A DNA stretch of 64,000 nucleotides from Wyeomyia smithii (Eukaryota > Arthropoda > Insecta > Diptera > Culicidae). The stretch covers positions 179,669,825-179,733,824 of the forward strand of contig NC_073696.1 of the NCBI RefSeq assembly GCF_029784165.1. The letters are read 5' to 3'. Shown piece after piece: positions 44,739 to 56,319 of this stretch. The translations under genes were made by a program, and so were the position numbers. Numbering within the stretch: position 1 is the stretch's first letter; each line of letters begins with the position of its first letter. The notes below the pieces were generated by a model. The model made no database searches and was not told the DNA's origin. It worked only from the letters and a program-made list of their open reading frames with translations.

Positions 44739-47142
44739 TCAGTGTGGGGAACTTGGGTGATTGGGGGAAGAACCAATCACGTGGAAGCATTTCCGCTTTC
44801 TTTCTTCGTCGCTTACGTTGAATGATGAATGCGATGCCAATTGGCTGGCATTGCTAGCCAATGACTGAATGCGTGAAATCATTTCGTCTATGTTTTTTAA
44901 GTCTGCGTTAGGGAAATTTACCAATCGTATAAAAAATGTATGTGGATTAGGGTGGGGAATCGTTATATGGAAAAAACGAAACTTGATAGCAGAAAGCCAA
45001 AACCAAGTTTTTTTTTATCTATTTGGAGCCTCAAACAATTCTAAATTTATCGGGAGTCGATTGGTTTAGTCTCCGCTTGAGCATTGCATTTCAAATTTAT
45101 ATGGAGATTTGTATGGAAAAACCAACGATTTGCATTTTCCAATCTAAAGAGCTCAAAGCGGCTCATACCATAGGTTGCATGACTTCAAATGGTAGGTTTT
45201 TTGATGCCCAACAACTTGACTGAAGACATCAAAGAGCTAGGGTGTCCCAAAAAATACTGGAGCTGTTCAAAGTTGAGTATGTCGAAATTTATGTTGCAAA
45301 TCTTTTATTCTGCCAACACTGTCACCGTACCGGCGTCAGTAAGATTTCCATCAGAAGTAACCTCTGAACCACGTTGTAGATTCTACCTACGCCTAGAATA
45401 TTGACCTGAATTTGTTTGTTTGATCCAGCTGAGTGTATAAACTCATTAGAACAGGTTATTTCTGATGGGAATCCTACTGGCGCCGGTACATTGGTAATGT
45501 TGGCAGAAAACAAGATTTTCTGCATTTAAATCAACATACTCAACTTTAAACAGCTATAGCTCTTCTTAGGGACATCCTAGCTCTTTAGTGCCTTTTGCAA
45601 AGTTGTTAGGCATCTAAAATACTATACTTTTACATAATGTAGTGCATTATTAGATCATTATTGAGCTCTCTAGAAACGTAAATACAAAAAAAATAGGTTT
45701 TCCCATATAAATTTTCATACAAATTTGAATAGCAATGCGCCTAGCGGAGACAAAGCCAATCGACTTCCGGTAAGTTTAGGATTGTTTGGGGCCCCAAAAG
45801 GAACCAAAAAAACTTGGTTCTGGAAAATCGATCATTTTTCCCCACCCTAATGTGGATATTCACATATAGTTGAAGTTGACTCTTTATCAGAGATGCCTAA
45901 ATTTTTAATATTGCTCCATAATTGCTTGGACGGTAAACTAACATTAAGTCTTTCCTTATCGAAGTTCATTTTAGCTTTTGATGTTGTAGAATTAACTTTG
46001 TTCCTCAATCGCCTGTACATAGTGAGATTTTCTGGTGTTTTCCTTTGTTTCCAGTTTCTATAAGCAAGGTCTCTCTCAATGATAACCTTTTCGATATCCT
46101 GGTTAAACCACGGATTTTTCTTACGCCTTCTGAACTGTAAAGGAAAGTGTTGTTCATGAAGCATAACGAAGTTTTCATTAAGAATTCCAGTCAACATATC
46201 TGGACTGTCAATGCAATAATACTCAGCCCAATTTATATTATTGAAAGCTTCAATTAGTGAGGCTCTCTCAAAGTTCTAATAATCACGGTACCAATATCCC
46301 AGCTCTTTTTCCTGGTAAAAGAAGTTCAACGAAGCAAAGATTAGGTCATGGTTCGATATTCCTGGCATAGATATTTGACTAAACCTCAAAATAGACTCAG
46401 GAGAGTCAGTGAGAAAGAGGTCCAGCAGTGAACATCCTGTGCTGTAGAAGTAGGTGGGTTCAGAATTTACGATATTATAAGACATGCTTGTAATTACATC
46501 GTTAAATGCAAAATACTTTCGAGATTGGTTTGTAGGATCAGTGTTAAAATCACCGATGAAAAAGGTGGAATTATAACGTAGAGAATACTCTTCAAAATGG
46601 GTACGTAGTAGGTCAGAGCAGTCGACACTTGGCGGATTATAGTAAACGGCTAATAGTAAACGATCACTTCCAATGATTACTTCGACAATCAAATATTCTG
46701 TTTTGGAAATAGCGTTTACTTCCAAATTTGCGTCCGTATATAACGATTTGCCGTGAACACGACAGGATATTTCATTTCTGAAATATATACATATTCCACC
46801 ACCATGCCTATTGCGATCATTTCTAATTAACTTGAATCCATCTATCTTTATCATTGAGTTAGTGATGGTATTGTTCAACCATGTTTCAGAGAAGCATGCA
46901 ATGTCTATTTTGCTGTTTTCAATAGTCTGTTTAAGCTCTTCAAATTTACCAAAACTACGCGCGCATAAGCTTTGTACGTTCATATGACAGACATTTAGCT
47001 TACCATTTATCAGTACCGAATTTATCACAGCCCTTGGAATTGAAACTTCCGCAGAAACATTGCTACTTGAACAATCACCGTTATCCATAATCAGTAAGAA
47101 AGAGTACCGGCCCCAAGAAAAACCTGCGCATTGAACAAACAA
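44739..47142 (-). pseudogene. CR1/Jockey-like LINE endonuclease ORF, truncated and interrupted
   Basis: An apurinic-type endonuclease domain occupies 47142-46279. LNVCHMNVQSL is followed by IDIACFSETWLNN (Glu), RHGGGICIYFRNEI, LLLAVYYNPPSVD, FFIGDFNTDPTN (the GDFN motif) and MPGISNHDLIFASL (the SNHD motif). An in-frame TAG at 46276-46278 interrupts it. The same frame then continues through a basic linker (PLQFRRRKKNPWFNQDIEKV) to 45858, where a 902-bp hAT-type element is inserted. Beyond it the frame resumes (…CEYPH/TFFIRLVNFPNADL…) to about 44739. No RT follows, so the copy is truncated at its 3' side, abutting the 44589-44731 module. Confidence 0.78.
44948..45849. mobile_element. 902-bp fold-back hAT-type element
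   Basis: A perfect 8-bp target duplication ATGTGGAT lies at 44940-44947 and 45850-45857. The termini are TAGGGTGGGGAA on both ends in inverted orientation. The inversion extends imperfectly inward over roughly 400 bp per arm (shared AACCAAGTTTTTTT, GTCGATTGG, AAAGTTGAGTATGT, GCCAACA), meeting near 45380. Non-coding. Removal restores the LINE reading frame. Confidence 0.88.
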
Positions 47143-47259
47143 TAGGCGAATAAATAATAACTAAAGAGAACGTAACCTTAGATCTATATATATACCACAT
47201 GTTGAATTGCACTAGAACTATTTAGGTGAACTTTCGCAGCCAAAACTGCATAACAAGCT

Positions 47260-47440
47260 TATCAGTTTAAATGTTAAACAACTACATTGATTTACAACAT
47301 CAATATTTCAGAACCCAAAGAGTTAATAAACCTCTTTTGGATTTGAGCATTCATGTAAATCTATTTTTTACAAATAATAAGTTTGAATGAGAAAGGCTGA
47401 GTCTGACCGTTAGGTGGATTAATTTAGGTTTCTAGCTACA
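47260..47440 (-). repeat. Dispersed repeat, inverted partner of 52540-52690
   Basis: The complement contains AAACCTAAATTAATCCACCT, then CAGACTCAGCCTTTCTCATT and ACAAATAGATTTACATGAA-like phrases. These occur in the same order at 52540-52620. Non-coding. Confidence 0.6.
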
Positions 47441-47835
47441 CATAACAATGTTGAAAATTTATCACTAAGAGCATGATACGAATCCAACGTGCTTTTTTGT
47501 ACCATAATCGAACATTGTTATGCTGGCCCTGTTGAAATTGAATATGCATAACTCACCGGCGATCCCTGTTATGAGAAGGTTGTAAAAATAAGACAATAAC
47601 ACAAAGTAACCAATTTATCCAGTACGTGTTTAAATCAAGTAAATTTTGAATAGGCCCTTTTGAAGCAGCAGTCGCGAGTCAACATGAACAGCGGATTTCA
47701 TAAAATGACCATATTATCAAAAAGGAACAATTGTGAAAAGATTCAGCAAAATCGGAAATGCTATGCCGAAAAAAAATTTTTTACCTTTTTCCATGGAATG
47801 CCTCTACATTGGGCTAAATGAGTACTGATTACCTA

Positions 47836-49310
47836 TGGGTCATTTCAAACAACTGATAAAAAAAATTGGCTTCGACCATCACAGATTTTACTAAAACTTG
47901 AGGGAATTATTCATCTAGGGTCACTTTGGAAAAACTTTCGTATCATCCCGCTTTGTGGGGATGATATTTTCCTCGAAAATTTTCAAATAAGAAGACCTAT
48001 CACCCTGAGGTAATGTGAGTCAATCTCGAGATATAACATTTTAAGGAAAACAGTTTGTAATTTCCTAATTTTCATCAATCATTTTTATTTCAAAATATCA
48101 ATTAAAGTAACCCAAAGAATTGATTTTTGGCAATTTTCTGGTTATTAAAGGAATCCGAAAAAATCTTTCCCTTTTTTGTACCAGTGTTGCCAGTTTTTTA
48201 TTTTTTCTCGCGTTCAATCCAGACTTTCAATCAATTAGCATATCGAAAATATTGAAAAACTGTTGTTTGCATTGGCTGCTCTAGGGGGGTCACGCGTCTT
48301 TCCAAACATGGCTGGCCGAAATATTTCTTATAGTAAAAAGAACAAAAAGCTACGCCACAGTGGTTTAATTTAAAACGTTTTCAGAAAAATCTCTTTGGAT
48401 GAGCTTACCGAGCAAACTAATAGTACACTGTGATTTTTTTACCTTTGAAATTTAATTAACTATTAAACGTATGCCGAGGAGAACAGAAGCGCTGTGCGTG
48501 TGCAAGAAAACATCGTTCTGTGTAGGATAAAAAAAGCAGAATAAGAGATGACTAACGATTTGTCATGTCGTGAGCGAAGAAATGCTGAAAAACGTTACTG
48601 CTGTGGCTACGGAGTGAAGCGAGGGAAAAAGTAATAAAAAGCCATTTCAACATAGCTGATTCGATTATTTGAATTCAATCCATGCATATTTCAATTCCTT
48701 TTAGTATCTATTCCATCCTTAAAAACAACTTCAAGCTCAACAACAGGTTTCACATTAAATCATATTTATTTCTTTTTGATATTTGTTCATTAGATTATAG
48801 CGAAAAAAAAATCAAAATAGGAGCGAAAGTGGAAAAGTAGAAAAACGTTAAATTTTAAGAAATTAATTGAGGGAAAAATATTTGACGAAAAGAAAAAAGA
48901 TTTTATTTGGATTCCATAATAACAAAAAAAAATTCAAAAAAAACAAATTTTTTGGGTTTTTTTTGCGATAAAACGTTAATAGACGTTTTCAAATTTATAT
49001 AATTATTCAAAAAAAATGGAAAATTTTAAATTGTTATCGAAAAAATCTTATATCTCGAGGTGTTTCTTACGTGGAGTTTTCCACGGAGTACGATGAAAAT
49101 ATCAAATTTAAAACAAATTTGGTTGCATTTGCCGAAAAATGCTTATTTAGTTTTAAAGTGCAAAAGCAATGTATCTGGCAACACTTCCAGTCGAAAAGGA
49201 TATTTTTTCTGAATCCCTTGGTTTGAATTAATTAACCTCTAAAAAGTGATAGAATTAAATAGTGAAAGTGTATAAAAAGTGTAATGTGTAGTCCTTGGTT
49301 TGATCCATTC
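47836..49310 (+). repeat. Probable large non-autonomous repeat
   Basis: It starts with the phrases shared with 27049-27300 and continues as AT-rich DNA with poly(A) tracts. A second segment around 49060-49200 (GTGGAGTTTTCCACGGAG) looks like old repeat sequence. No reading frame is supportable, and the limits are guesses. Confidence 0.35.
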
Positions 49311-49337
49311 CAAAATTACCTATCATTATTTTGCATA

Positions 49338-49731
49338 GGGAACATCCATAAATGACGTAGATTTTTTTTAGGTTTTTTTGACTCCCCCCTCCCCCATCGT
49401 AGCATTTCGTCACAAAGTCAAGACCCCCTCTAGATAATTACGTAGCTTCATAGCAGCACCCACCCCCCTCCCTTTCATGATATTTTTTTGCCTGCTTTTA
49501 TTATCAAAAACACATGAATGAACAAGAAAAAACTAGAAAATAATAAAAATATCCCTTAACAGACAAGCAATGATAAAATAGAACAATTAGAAAAAAAACA
49601 CGTTTTTTCTTAGTTTCATATTTGCTACGTAGCTTGGTTTGACCCCCTACCCTCCCCCTCGTCACATTTCGTCACAAAACTGCAAACCCCCTCCTCCCCC
49701 CTAAAATGCTACGTCATTTATGAATGTTCCC
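49338..49731. mobile_element. 394-bp MITE, GGGAACATNCATAAATGACG family, copy 2
   Basis: Inverted ends are GGGAACATCCATAAATGACG and GGGAACATTCATAAATGACG (complement of right), flanked by ATA on both sides. Subterminal TCGTCACATTTCGTCACA and C-rich tracts are as in the other copies. This is the best preserved copy in the window. Confidence 0.8.
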
Positions 49732-49739
49732 ATACATAA

Positions 49740-50940
49740 ATTATCCCACAAAGCATGGGTATTCCTATCGACACCAACATTGGGATTTTTCAAGAGTGCT
49801 CATAGATGCTCAACTCTCCTAACTTTGAGCCAAATCCGTGAAGGTCTTGTCCAAATGGTATTGAGACTTCTCATGGAATGACTCATATGCTCTTTTTATT
49901 CGTTTTCGAATCTTAAAATAAGCAATTATTTATGTACTAGAAATCGTTAAAAACACTAATTGCAGCTCTTCATATAACAAACGTACTCCAATAAATAAGC
50001 AGCATCCATACTTACCTTTTTTAATGACAAGACAATAATATTTAATAAGCAATAAAAATTTCTTATAAAATGTATACTATGAAAGCTTTTCTACATATTT
50101 CGTTAAGTATTATAGTACACATTTGTAGTTTTCTAAGCTAGACAATTTGATAAAATATTTCAAAAAGGTCGCAAGGTATAGGATACATTCTACAGGAAAT
50201 GTTCTCTGTTCTTGAAATATTTAGGTCTAAATATCTAAATACAGAAGTTCAAAAATTTCTCAGAATTCGATCTATCGTCATTACTGAATATGTTCTAGTA
50301 AGCTGTATATCCTATTTGCTGTATATCCAATGAGAAGAGAAAGTTATTAGTTAGTTTAATAAAGTCTTAATGTATGATTTAAAATTAGAACGATCAATTT
50401 AAACTCTCTGATTCTTCGTTGACCGTTTACAGAAATTTATTCCCTGGAAATTGCTACGAGAAGTGCAATTAAAAATTACAAACACCCAAACATGACATGT
50501 CCTTTTTAAAACTAATATTTACTGCATTTTATGTAACGAATTGGTTCTTTCCTGTTGTAATAGGGTACTGCTAATTTGGGTTATCCCACAGCAGTGATAA
50601 GCAATGAGTAACACCATCGTTGAACTATCAGCCACCCTACTGTCAGGCTGTACAAAAATCGCTTCTCTTGTGCCAAACTGAGGAGTGAAGTGATAATGCA
50701 AAACTTTTTCTATTAAAATTTTATGTGCTCAGAAGCGAGAGCGAAAAGTCACATCTTCGTTAGTGTGTATAATGGAATTTTATGCACTAAATTCAATTAA
50801 AAATTTCACCGCCACTCTGGATATTTGTCGAGTGCCCTTCGCAGCTCTTCCCACAACCACTCACAGTCGAAGCACAATATACATATCGTCAGCCAGGGCT
50901 CAGTCTGAAAGCATACTATCATCGAGAATTAATTTTTCAG
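49740..50940. other. End of neuroligin large intron, no gene
   Basis: AT-rich; ends in the polypyrimidine/acceptor TTAATTTTTCAG before exon c. The open frame that reads in from 50763 is intronic until 50941. Confidence 0.6.
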
Positions 50941-51183
50941 GTCTCCTATTTCACCGAGCGATCTTGATGTCGGGCTCTGGCCTAGCCCCGTGGTCCCTCG
51001 TGAGAGAGCCAGCCAAGTTTGCTGCGTATGTTTCGCATCACGTGAACTGCTCACCTGACCTACCTCATCAGATGCTGCTCAAGTGTTTGCGGGACAAACC
51101 ACTCAGCGACGTTCTGTCGACGGCGGTACGAGCACCGGATTTCGGTAATGCCTTCGGGCCAAGTGTCGACGGAGTTGTAATCG
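50941..51183 (+). CDS. Neuroligin exon c
   Basis: Joined to exon b in phase 1 (GAA G + GT CTC) it gives EGLLFHRAILMSGSGLAPWS, LVREPAKFAAYVSHHVNCSP, DLPHQMLLKCLRDKPLSDVL and ending FGPSVDGVVI. FHRAILMSGSxLxPWxLV and FGPSVDGVVI are the strongest neuroligin signatures in the window. NCS is a possible N-glycosylation site, and two Cys match the conserved disulfide-forming region of the family. The donor is strong (GTGAGT). 81 codons. Confidence 0.95.
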
Positions 51184-51307
51184 GTGAGTTCTGACACTAT
51201 GACACACGTCTCTCCCAGTTTTAATTATCGGTCAGCGTAATCATTTTTTATTTGCGTGTTTCCCGACAAGCGAAATTATTATAATTAACACACCTCTCGT
51301 TCCACAG

Positions 51308-51455
51308 ATACAGGCGAAATACAGCAGTTGGATGGATCGCATTACAGCGACTATGGCGCCCCGTCTGCTCCCAAACCGTCGGTGCATTTTCACAACACGC
51401 TCAACACGATTAATGCAATCCTCTTACGGAAGCTGGCAGCCAACAAAATATCGAA
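51308..51455 (+). CDS. Neuroligin exon d
   Basis: The preceding intron is 124 nt. The exon reads DTGEIQQLDGSHYSDYGAPS, APKPSVHFHNTLNTINAILL, RKLAANKISK. It is a variable insertion region of insect neuroligins between VDGVVI and the YDLLVG strand. The acidic/aromatic then Pro-rich composition suggests a surface loop. The donor is AA|GTAATT. The exon is short (49 codons), and its Cys-free sequence has no domain of its own. Confidence 0.88.
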
Positions 51456-51532
51456 GTAATTAAGTCTTTTATCTCTAACCAATCAAGCTTAAGCCCACTT
51501 ATAACACTTTTCTTCTATTATGCCGACAACAG

Positions 51533-51745
51533 ATACGACTTACTGGTGGGTGTGACTCGGGCCGAAGCCTATTTCGTCTTCAACTCAGAGGACGTTCAGT
51601 ACGGCATCGAAGCCGACCGGAGGTCAAAGATTCTGAAGAATTATGTCAAGTGTACCTACAGCTACCATCTGAACGAAATCTTAGCTACAATTGTTAACGA
51701 ATACACAGACTGGGAGCGACCAATTCAACATCCCATCAACATCAG
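51533..51745 (+). CDS. Neuroligin exon e
   Basis: After a 77-nt intron the frame continues YDLLVGVTRAEAYFVFNSED, VQYGIEADRRSKILKNYVKC, TYSYHLNEILATIVNEYTDW and ERPIQHPINIR. The xDLLxGVTxxEAYFxF strand and the YxYHLNEIxxTIVNEYTDW helix are conserved across neuroligins. In active esterases the acidic triad residue lies in this part; here the domain serves binding and dimerisation. The exon ends in phase 2 inside the codon for Arg, donor GTATGT. Confidence 0.95.
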
Positions 51746-52530
51746 GTATGTTTACTAATAATCATAATGGCGTTCTGAACCACATATGTTAGAACATGAG
51801 AAAGCTAAGCTGATAAGTATGTTCAATGCTATACAATCTGATACATTGTGATAATTTCTCGAGTTAAAACTTAAATTTTGTTTGAAACCAAAGGGTAAAG
51901 AAATATAAGGAGAAAGTCTTGAAGATTAGGCTTTAGAGTTTTTTTTTAATTTCAGCTTTTCTAATAAAAATTTAGTTTAATCATCTCCTGCGTGGTCATT
52001 TAAAATTATACAGCTCACAGTGAGCAACATCCTGAATCCATCCGTTTTCAAAATATTTCAAATGAGAGTTTTAAATTGCTATTTGCCCAAGGTATTCATT
52101 TTTCTCCAGCAACAACCATGAGTTCATCGAATTGTGTCATCAATTCAATCTGTGACAGTGAAAAGATTGGATGAATAATTCATAAGTTGTATCTACCTTT
52201 CGTCGCCTGACTGGCAGGTATAAAATAACGAATGGGGATCAGTGTATCAGCGATTCGTGTGTAAAACGCTGGCACTTCTTAGAAATTGTTCTAGAATAAT
52301 CGAAAACGATATACGACAAGCCTAGGCCTTGTTGAAGGCATGGACCAAACTTTCACTAATATAATCGGCAAAGCTCATTCAGGAAAAAAATTATAGAAAC
52401 AAATAATTGAACATTAGTGATCCAGAACATGGCCTGGATTCATTGAAGTATGGGGTGAAAGATGGACGTAGAATATGGCCTGGATTGATTGGAGCATGTT
52501 ACGAATGATTTTGATGAGATTATTTTATAA
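51746..52530 (+). other. Neuroligin intron, proximal part
   Basis: Unremarkable AT-rich DNA at the start of the 4.4-kb intron 51746-56176. Confidence 0.5.
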
Positions 52531-52539
52531 TAAAAACCT

Positions 52540-52690
52540 AAATTAATCCACCTAGCGGTCAGACCCAGCCTTTCTCATTCAATTTTTTATTTGTAAAAAT
52601 AGATTTACATGAACGCTTCAATCCAATAAATGTATATTCACTCTTTAGGTTCTAAAATATTGATGTTATAAAAATGCAGTCAAGTCTGTC
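52540..52690 (+). repeat. Dispersed repeat preceding tandem arrays
   Basis: It starts ACCTAAATTAATCCACCTAG and leads into a GTCTGTCTGTCTGTCTGATC microsatellite. An inverted relative is at 47260-47440. It may be the end of a composite element that includes the three following arrays. Confidence 0.55.
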
Positions 52691-52699
52691 TGTCTGTCT

Positions 52700-53310
52700 G
52701 ATCCATATAGACCCGAAAACTACCGAACCGATCGACGTGAAAATTTGTATGTAGGGGTTTTTGGTGCCGATAAAGGTTCCAATGATAGTTTGAGACCCCT
52801 CCCTCTTCTGTAAGGGAGGGGTCCCATACAAATGAAACATAAATTTCTGCACAACTCAAGAACAAACCACGCAAATGAAACCGAATTTGGCATATGGATG
52901 TTTTAAGGGGTAACTAATATGTCTATAATAGTTGGATGAAACACAAACTTGTGCACATCTCGAGAACTAATCAACCAAATGGAACAATATTTGGCAGGTA
53001 AATGTTTTTAGTGGTAACAAATATCTACATAATGGTTTGAAACCCGACTCCCTCTTCTATAAGGGAGGGATCCCATGAAAATGAAACACAAATTTCGCAC
53101 AGCTCAAGAACCAGTCAAGAAAATACAACCAAATTTGGTATGTGAATGTTTTTAGAGGTAACAAATATGTCCATAATGGTTTGACGCCCCTCCTCTCTAA
53201 CTCTTCTGGAAGTACATGTTTCTTCACAAATTTTTGCACATCTCGTGAACTAATCAACTAAATGGAACCATATTGGTGAATGTTTTTAGTGGTAACAAAT
53301 ATGTTCCATA
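52700..53310 (+). repeat. Tandem array 1, about 145-bp unit
   Basis: About four degenerate units share CACAAATTTCTGCACA, ACTAATCAACCAAATGGAAC, GGTAACAAATATGTCCATAA and CCCTCCCTCTTCTGTAAGGG. Spacings between equivalent points are about 151 and 144 bp, with one unit shortened. Confidence 0.75.
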
Positions 53311-54235
53311 ATCGACCTCAGACAACATTTTGGATTGTAAGATGGCAACTTCTGGTTTCTGAAAACCAGCCGAAAATGGCCGATTTCCACCCAATATAAT
53401 AATATCCGGATCTAGAATAATACACAGGAGCTAAAATCGACTTCAGACAACATTTTGAATTGTAAGATGGCAACTTCCGGTTTCTGGAAAACAGCCTGAA
53501 ATGGACGATTCCCATTAAATATTAGTATTTCTGGAACCAGAAAGATGCACAGAAGCTAAAAATTGATCACAGACACAATCTTGAATTTTAAGATGGTGAC
53601 TTCCGTTGTCTGGCAAATAGCCGAAAATGACCAAATACCATTCAATATGAATGTTTTCGGAACCAGAATTACGCCCAGATGACAGAAATTGATTTCACAG
53701 GCAATTTTAAAGTCCAAAATGACGACTTTCGGTTTCTGAAAAACAGTCCAAAGTGACCAAATATCACCCAATATGAGTTTCTCTTTAACCAGTATCCTAA
53801 ATACCATTTTGAAATCCAAGATGGCGACTTCCGGTTTGTGAAAAACAGCCTAAAATAAACAAATACTATCCAATATGAGTATCTCTGGAACCAGAATGAT
53901 GCAAGGAGCTAACAATTGACCTCAGGTACATTTTGAATTGCTAAATGGCAACTTATAGGCAACAGTCGGAAATGACCGAATAATACTCAATATGGATATT
54001 TCCGTAAACGTGATGCTGCATAGAAACCAAACATTGACCCTGGACTCTATTTTAAATTTGAAGACGACCACTTTTAGTTTCTGGAAAACAACCGAAAATA
54101 CCTCCCAAAATGGGTATTTTCGGTGTCAGATTGATGCCAGAAAGTCTGCTGATAATGACAGAATACCACCCAATATGAATATATTCAGAATTAAGGTGAT
54201 GTACAGAAGCCAAAAGACGAGGATGTTGTCATTCC
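53310..54235 (+). repeat. Tandem array 2, about 124-bp unit
   Basis: Seven units are marked by AAGATGGCGACTTCCGGTTT-like phrases near 53338, 53463, 53587, 53714, 53818, 53941 and 54059. Each is followed by ACCCAATATGAGTATTT and GGAACCAGAATGATGCACAG variants. The first spacings are 125, 124 and 127 bp; later units are shortened. Confidence 0.85.
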
Positions 54236-54439
54236 GATAAAACCAATCATTTCAAACGATTTGTTATTTGACTTTGATTATATCCTATGGCCGATTCGTC
54301 GTGCATTTGCAGACTTCAAACAAACCGCAAGGAATCAATGAACTTGGAACGTTCAAATAGTACGACACCACATTTAAATTACGTTGAGGCCACATATATC
54401 GATCAAAGCAGGTATAGTTTTAAATAGTCTTTGAATTTC

Positions 54440-55420
54440 TCTTCTTTCCATAACTTCTGAGCCACATATCAAATTGTTATGAAGTTTGTTATTTGTAAGT
54501 TTGAGAGATGACTCGTTCGTATGACACTAGTTATGTTCAAATAAGTCATGTAATCTTTGAGATAATAGACTTTCGTTGTTTTATTAACAATTTAATACAT
54601 AACGGTTGCTTAAGTTCGATTATAATCAAATGAAATGGGAACGTGTAGGGCAGCCAAACTTTGAAACCACGTGTTCAATCATAATTCATCAGTTACCCCT
54701 TCACTAGCCCGCTCATCTGATAATAATAATCAAATCGGTTGTGTAGTTTCTGAGATAATGAAGTTTCGTGATTTTCACAAGTCGGCACATTACAAATGAA
54801 GTTACAGTTCGATTACAGTAAATAGGGTCTTCTGAGGCAGCTAGACCATTCATTTGACACTAATTTTGTGGAAATCGTGTCGGCCATATCTGAGAAAAGT
54901 GAGTGAGTCCAAGTAGTCTTCGTAATATGTTCCTTTGCATAGCTGGAGTTCACATATTTAAACATAACAAGCAAAGTAATAGTCCGACTGCAAAACAAAT
55001 CGATAGGGTCTTATGGGGCAATTAGACCTTCCATTTGACACTGATTTTATGAAAATCGGTACAGCCATCTCTGAGAAACATGAGTGAGATTAAACAGTCG
55101 TCAGAACACGTTTCTTTTCATAACTTTTGAACCACAAGTTCAATCTTTATTAAATTTAAAACTTAAGGGTTTTCTAGGTATCCCGTTCTTTTGAGACCAA
55201 TTTTGTTCAAATCGGTTGTGTAGTTTCTGAGATATTGATGTTTCATGATTTTCACATTTTTAAACATAACCTCTAAACTAAAAATCCGATTACAATGAAA
55301 TTCAATAGGGTCTTATGGGGCAACAGGACCTTTCATTTGCAATTAATTTCATGAAAATCGGTCCAGCCATCTCTGAGAAAAGTGAGTGAGAATAAAAATC
55401 TGCACATTGGACAGACACCA
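54440..55420 (+). repeat. Tandem array 3, about 150-180-bp unit
   Basis: Repeated phrases are CATAACTTYTGAACCACA, ATAGGGTCTTATGGGGCAA, TTTCATTTGACACTAATTTT, AAATCGGTCCAGCCATCT and CTGAGAAAAGTGAGTGAG. Four or five degenerate units. No coding content. Confidence 0.75.
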
Positions 55421-55424
55421 TTTA

Positions 55425-56176
55425 TTTTTGGAAAAAGATGAATTTTTAAATTGTTTTTGAAGACCGGAGCATCCAAATGAACACTATGATACATAAAAGT
55501 TTTTTCATAAATTCGCAATTTGAATTTTATTTTGTTAAAAAGTAAACTTTATAGGTATTGACAGAAAAAAAGAGCTTTTCTTGAGTTTTCTACGGTATTC
55601 CGATAAAGGATGGGGAAACCAAGATTTTTTATTTTTGATCCAACGTCAACGACGGGAAAGGTTAATATAAGTATCATTGTGTAAAATGTAACTAATTTTT
55701 AATTTGATAACAATGAGTTTTCCGTAAACCAGCTTTTGTGAAAAATAGTTGGTACAACAAAGTTTGATTAAATGGTACAAAAGTTCATGAGTTCATCCTG
55801 AAATGGAAAAGTTATTACCGGTCAAAACTTTTTCACCTTTCTTGACGTGTAATTTCTTGAGTTTTCTCCGAAATACCACTGAAAACCCCTGCTAATAAAT
55901 AAATTTTAATGACAGTAGTTTTTTGATTATGAATGCTCTAGCATGGTATAACGGATTATTGGAAGCGTAAAAGCCAATATTTCGTTCAATTACGTATTAT
56001 TATCATTGGTTTATGCAACTTCCTCGCACCAGGCAACCAATAATATATTTAATCTATTCCCATAAATGGCCAGTAAAAAACCGAGCCACCAGCAATTCAA
56101 GTATTCAAATAAAATCAATTAGTGACTATAAAAGATCTCGAATTTCACAGCAATGTACGCTTTCTATCACCAACAG
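55425..56176 (+). other. End of the 4.4-kb neuroligin intron
   Basis: No gene; AT-rich, ending with acceptor TATCACCAACAG before exon f. Confidence 0.55.
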
Positions 56177-56314
56177 GGACGAAACACTGGAAGCACTGAG
56201 TGACGCCCGCGTGGTGGCTCCGGCAGTACAAACGGCCGATCTGCATTCCGCTGACCATCGAAACTCGTTCCTGTATGTTTTCGATTACCAAACAAAATAT
56301 GGTGATTTTCCGCA
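56177..56314 (+). CDS. Neuroligin exon f
   Basis: The acceptor ends at 56176. The first base completes the Arg codon from exon e, giving R-DETLEALSDARVVAPAVQTA, DLHSADHRNSFLYVFDYQTK, YGDFPQ. ALSDAxVVAPxVxxAD and FYVFDYQTKxGDxPQ are conserved neuroligin segments just before the HGEELPY region. The exon ends exactly after CAG (phase 0) with donor GTAGGT. The following exon was not found up to 64000, so the next intron is probably longer than 7.6 kb. Confidence 0.93.
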
Positions 56315-56319
56315 GGTAG

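Noticed and set aside
53310..54235. Regular 124-bp repetition considered as a CRISPR array
   Set aside because: Repeats are long, degenerate, directly adjacent with no unique spacers, and the genome is animal.
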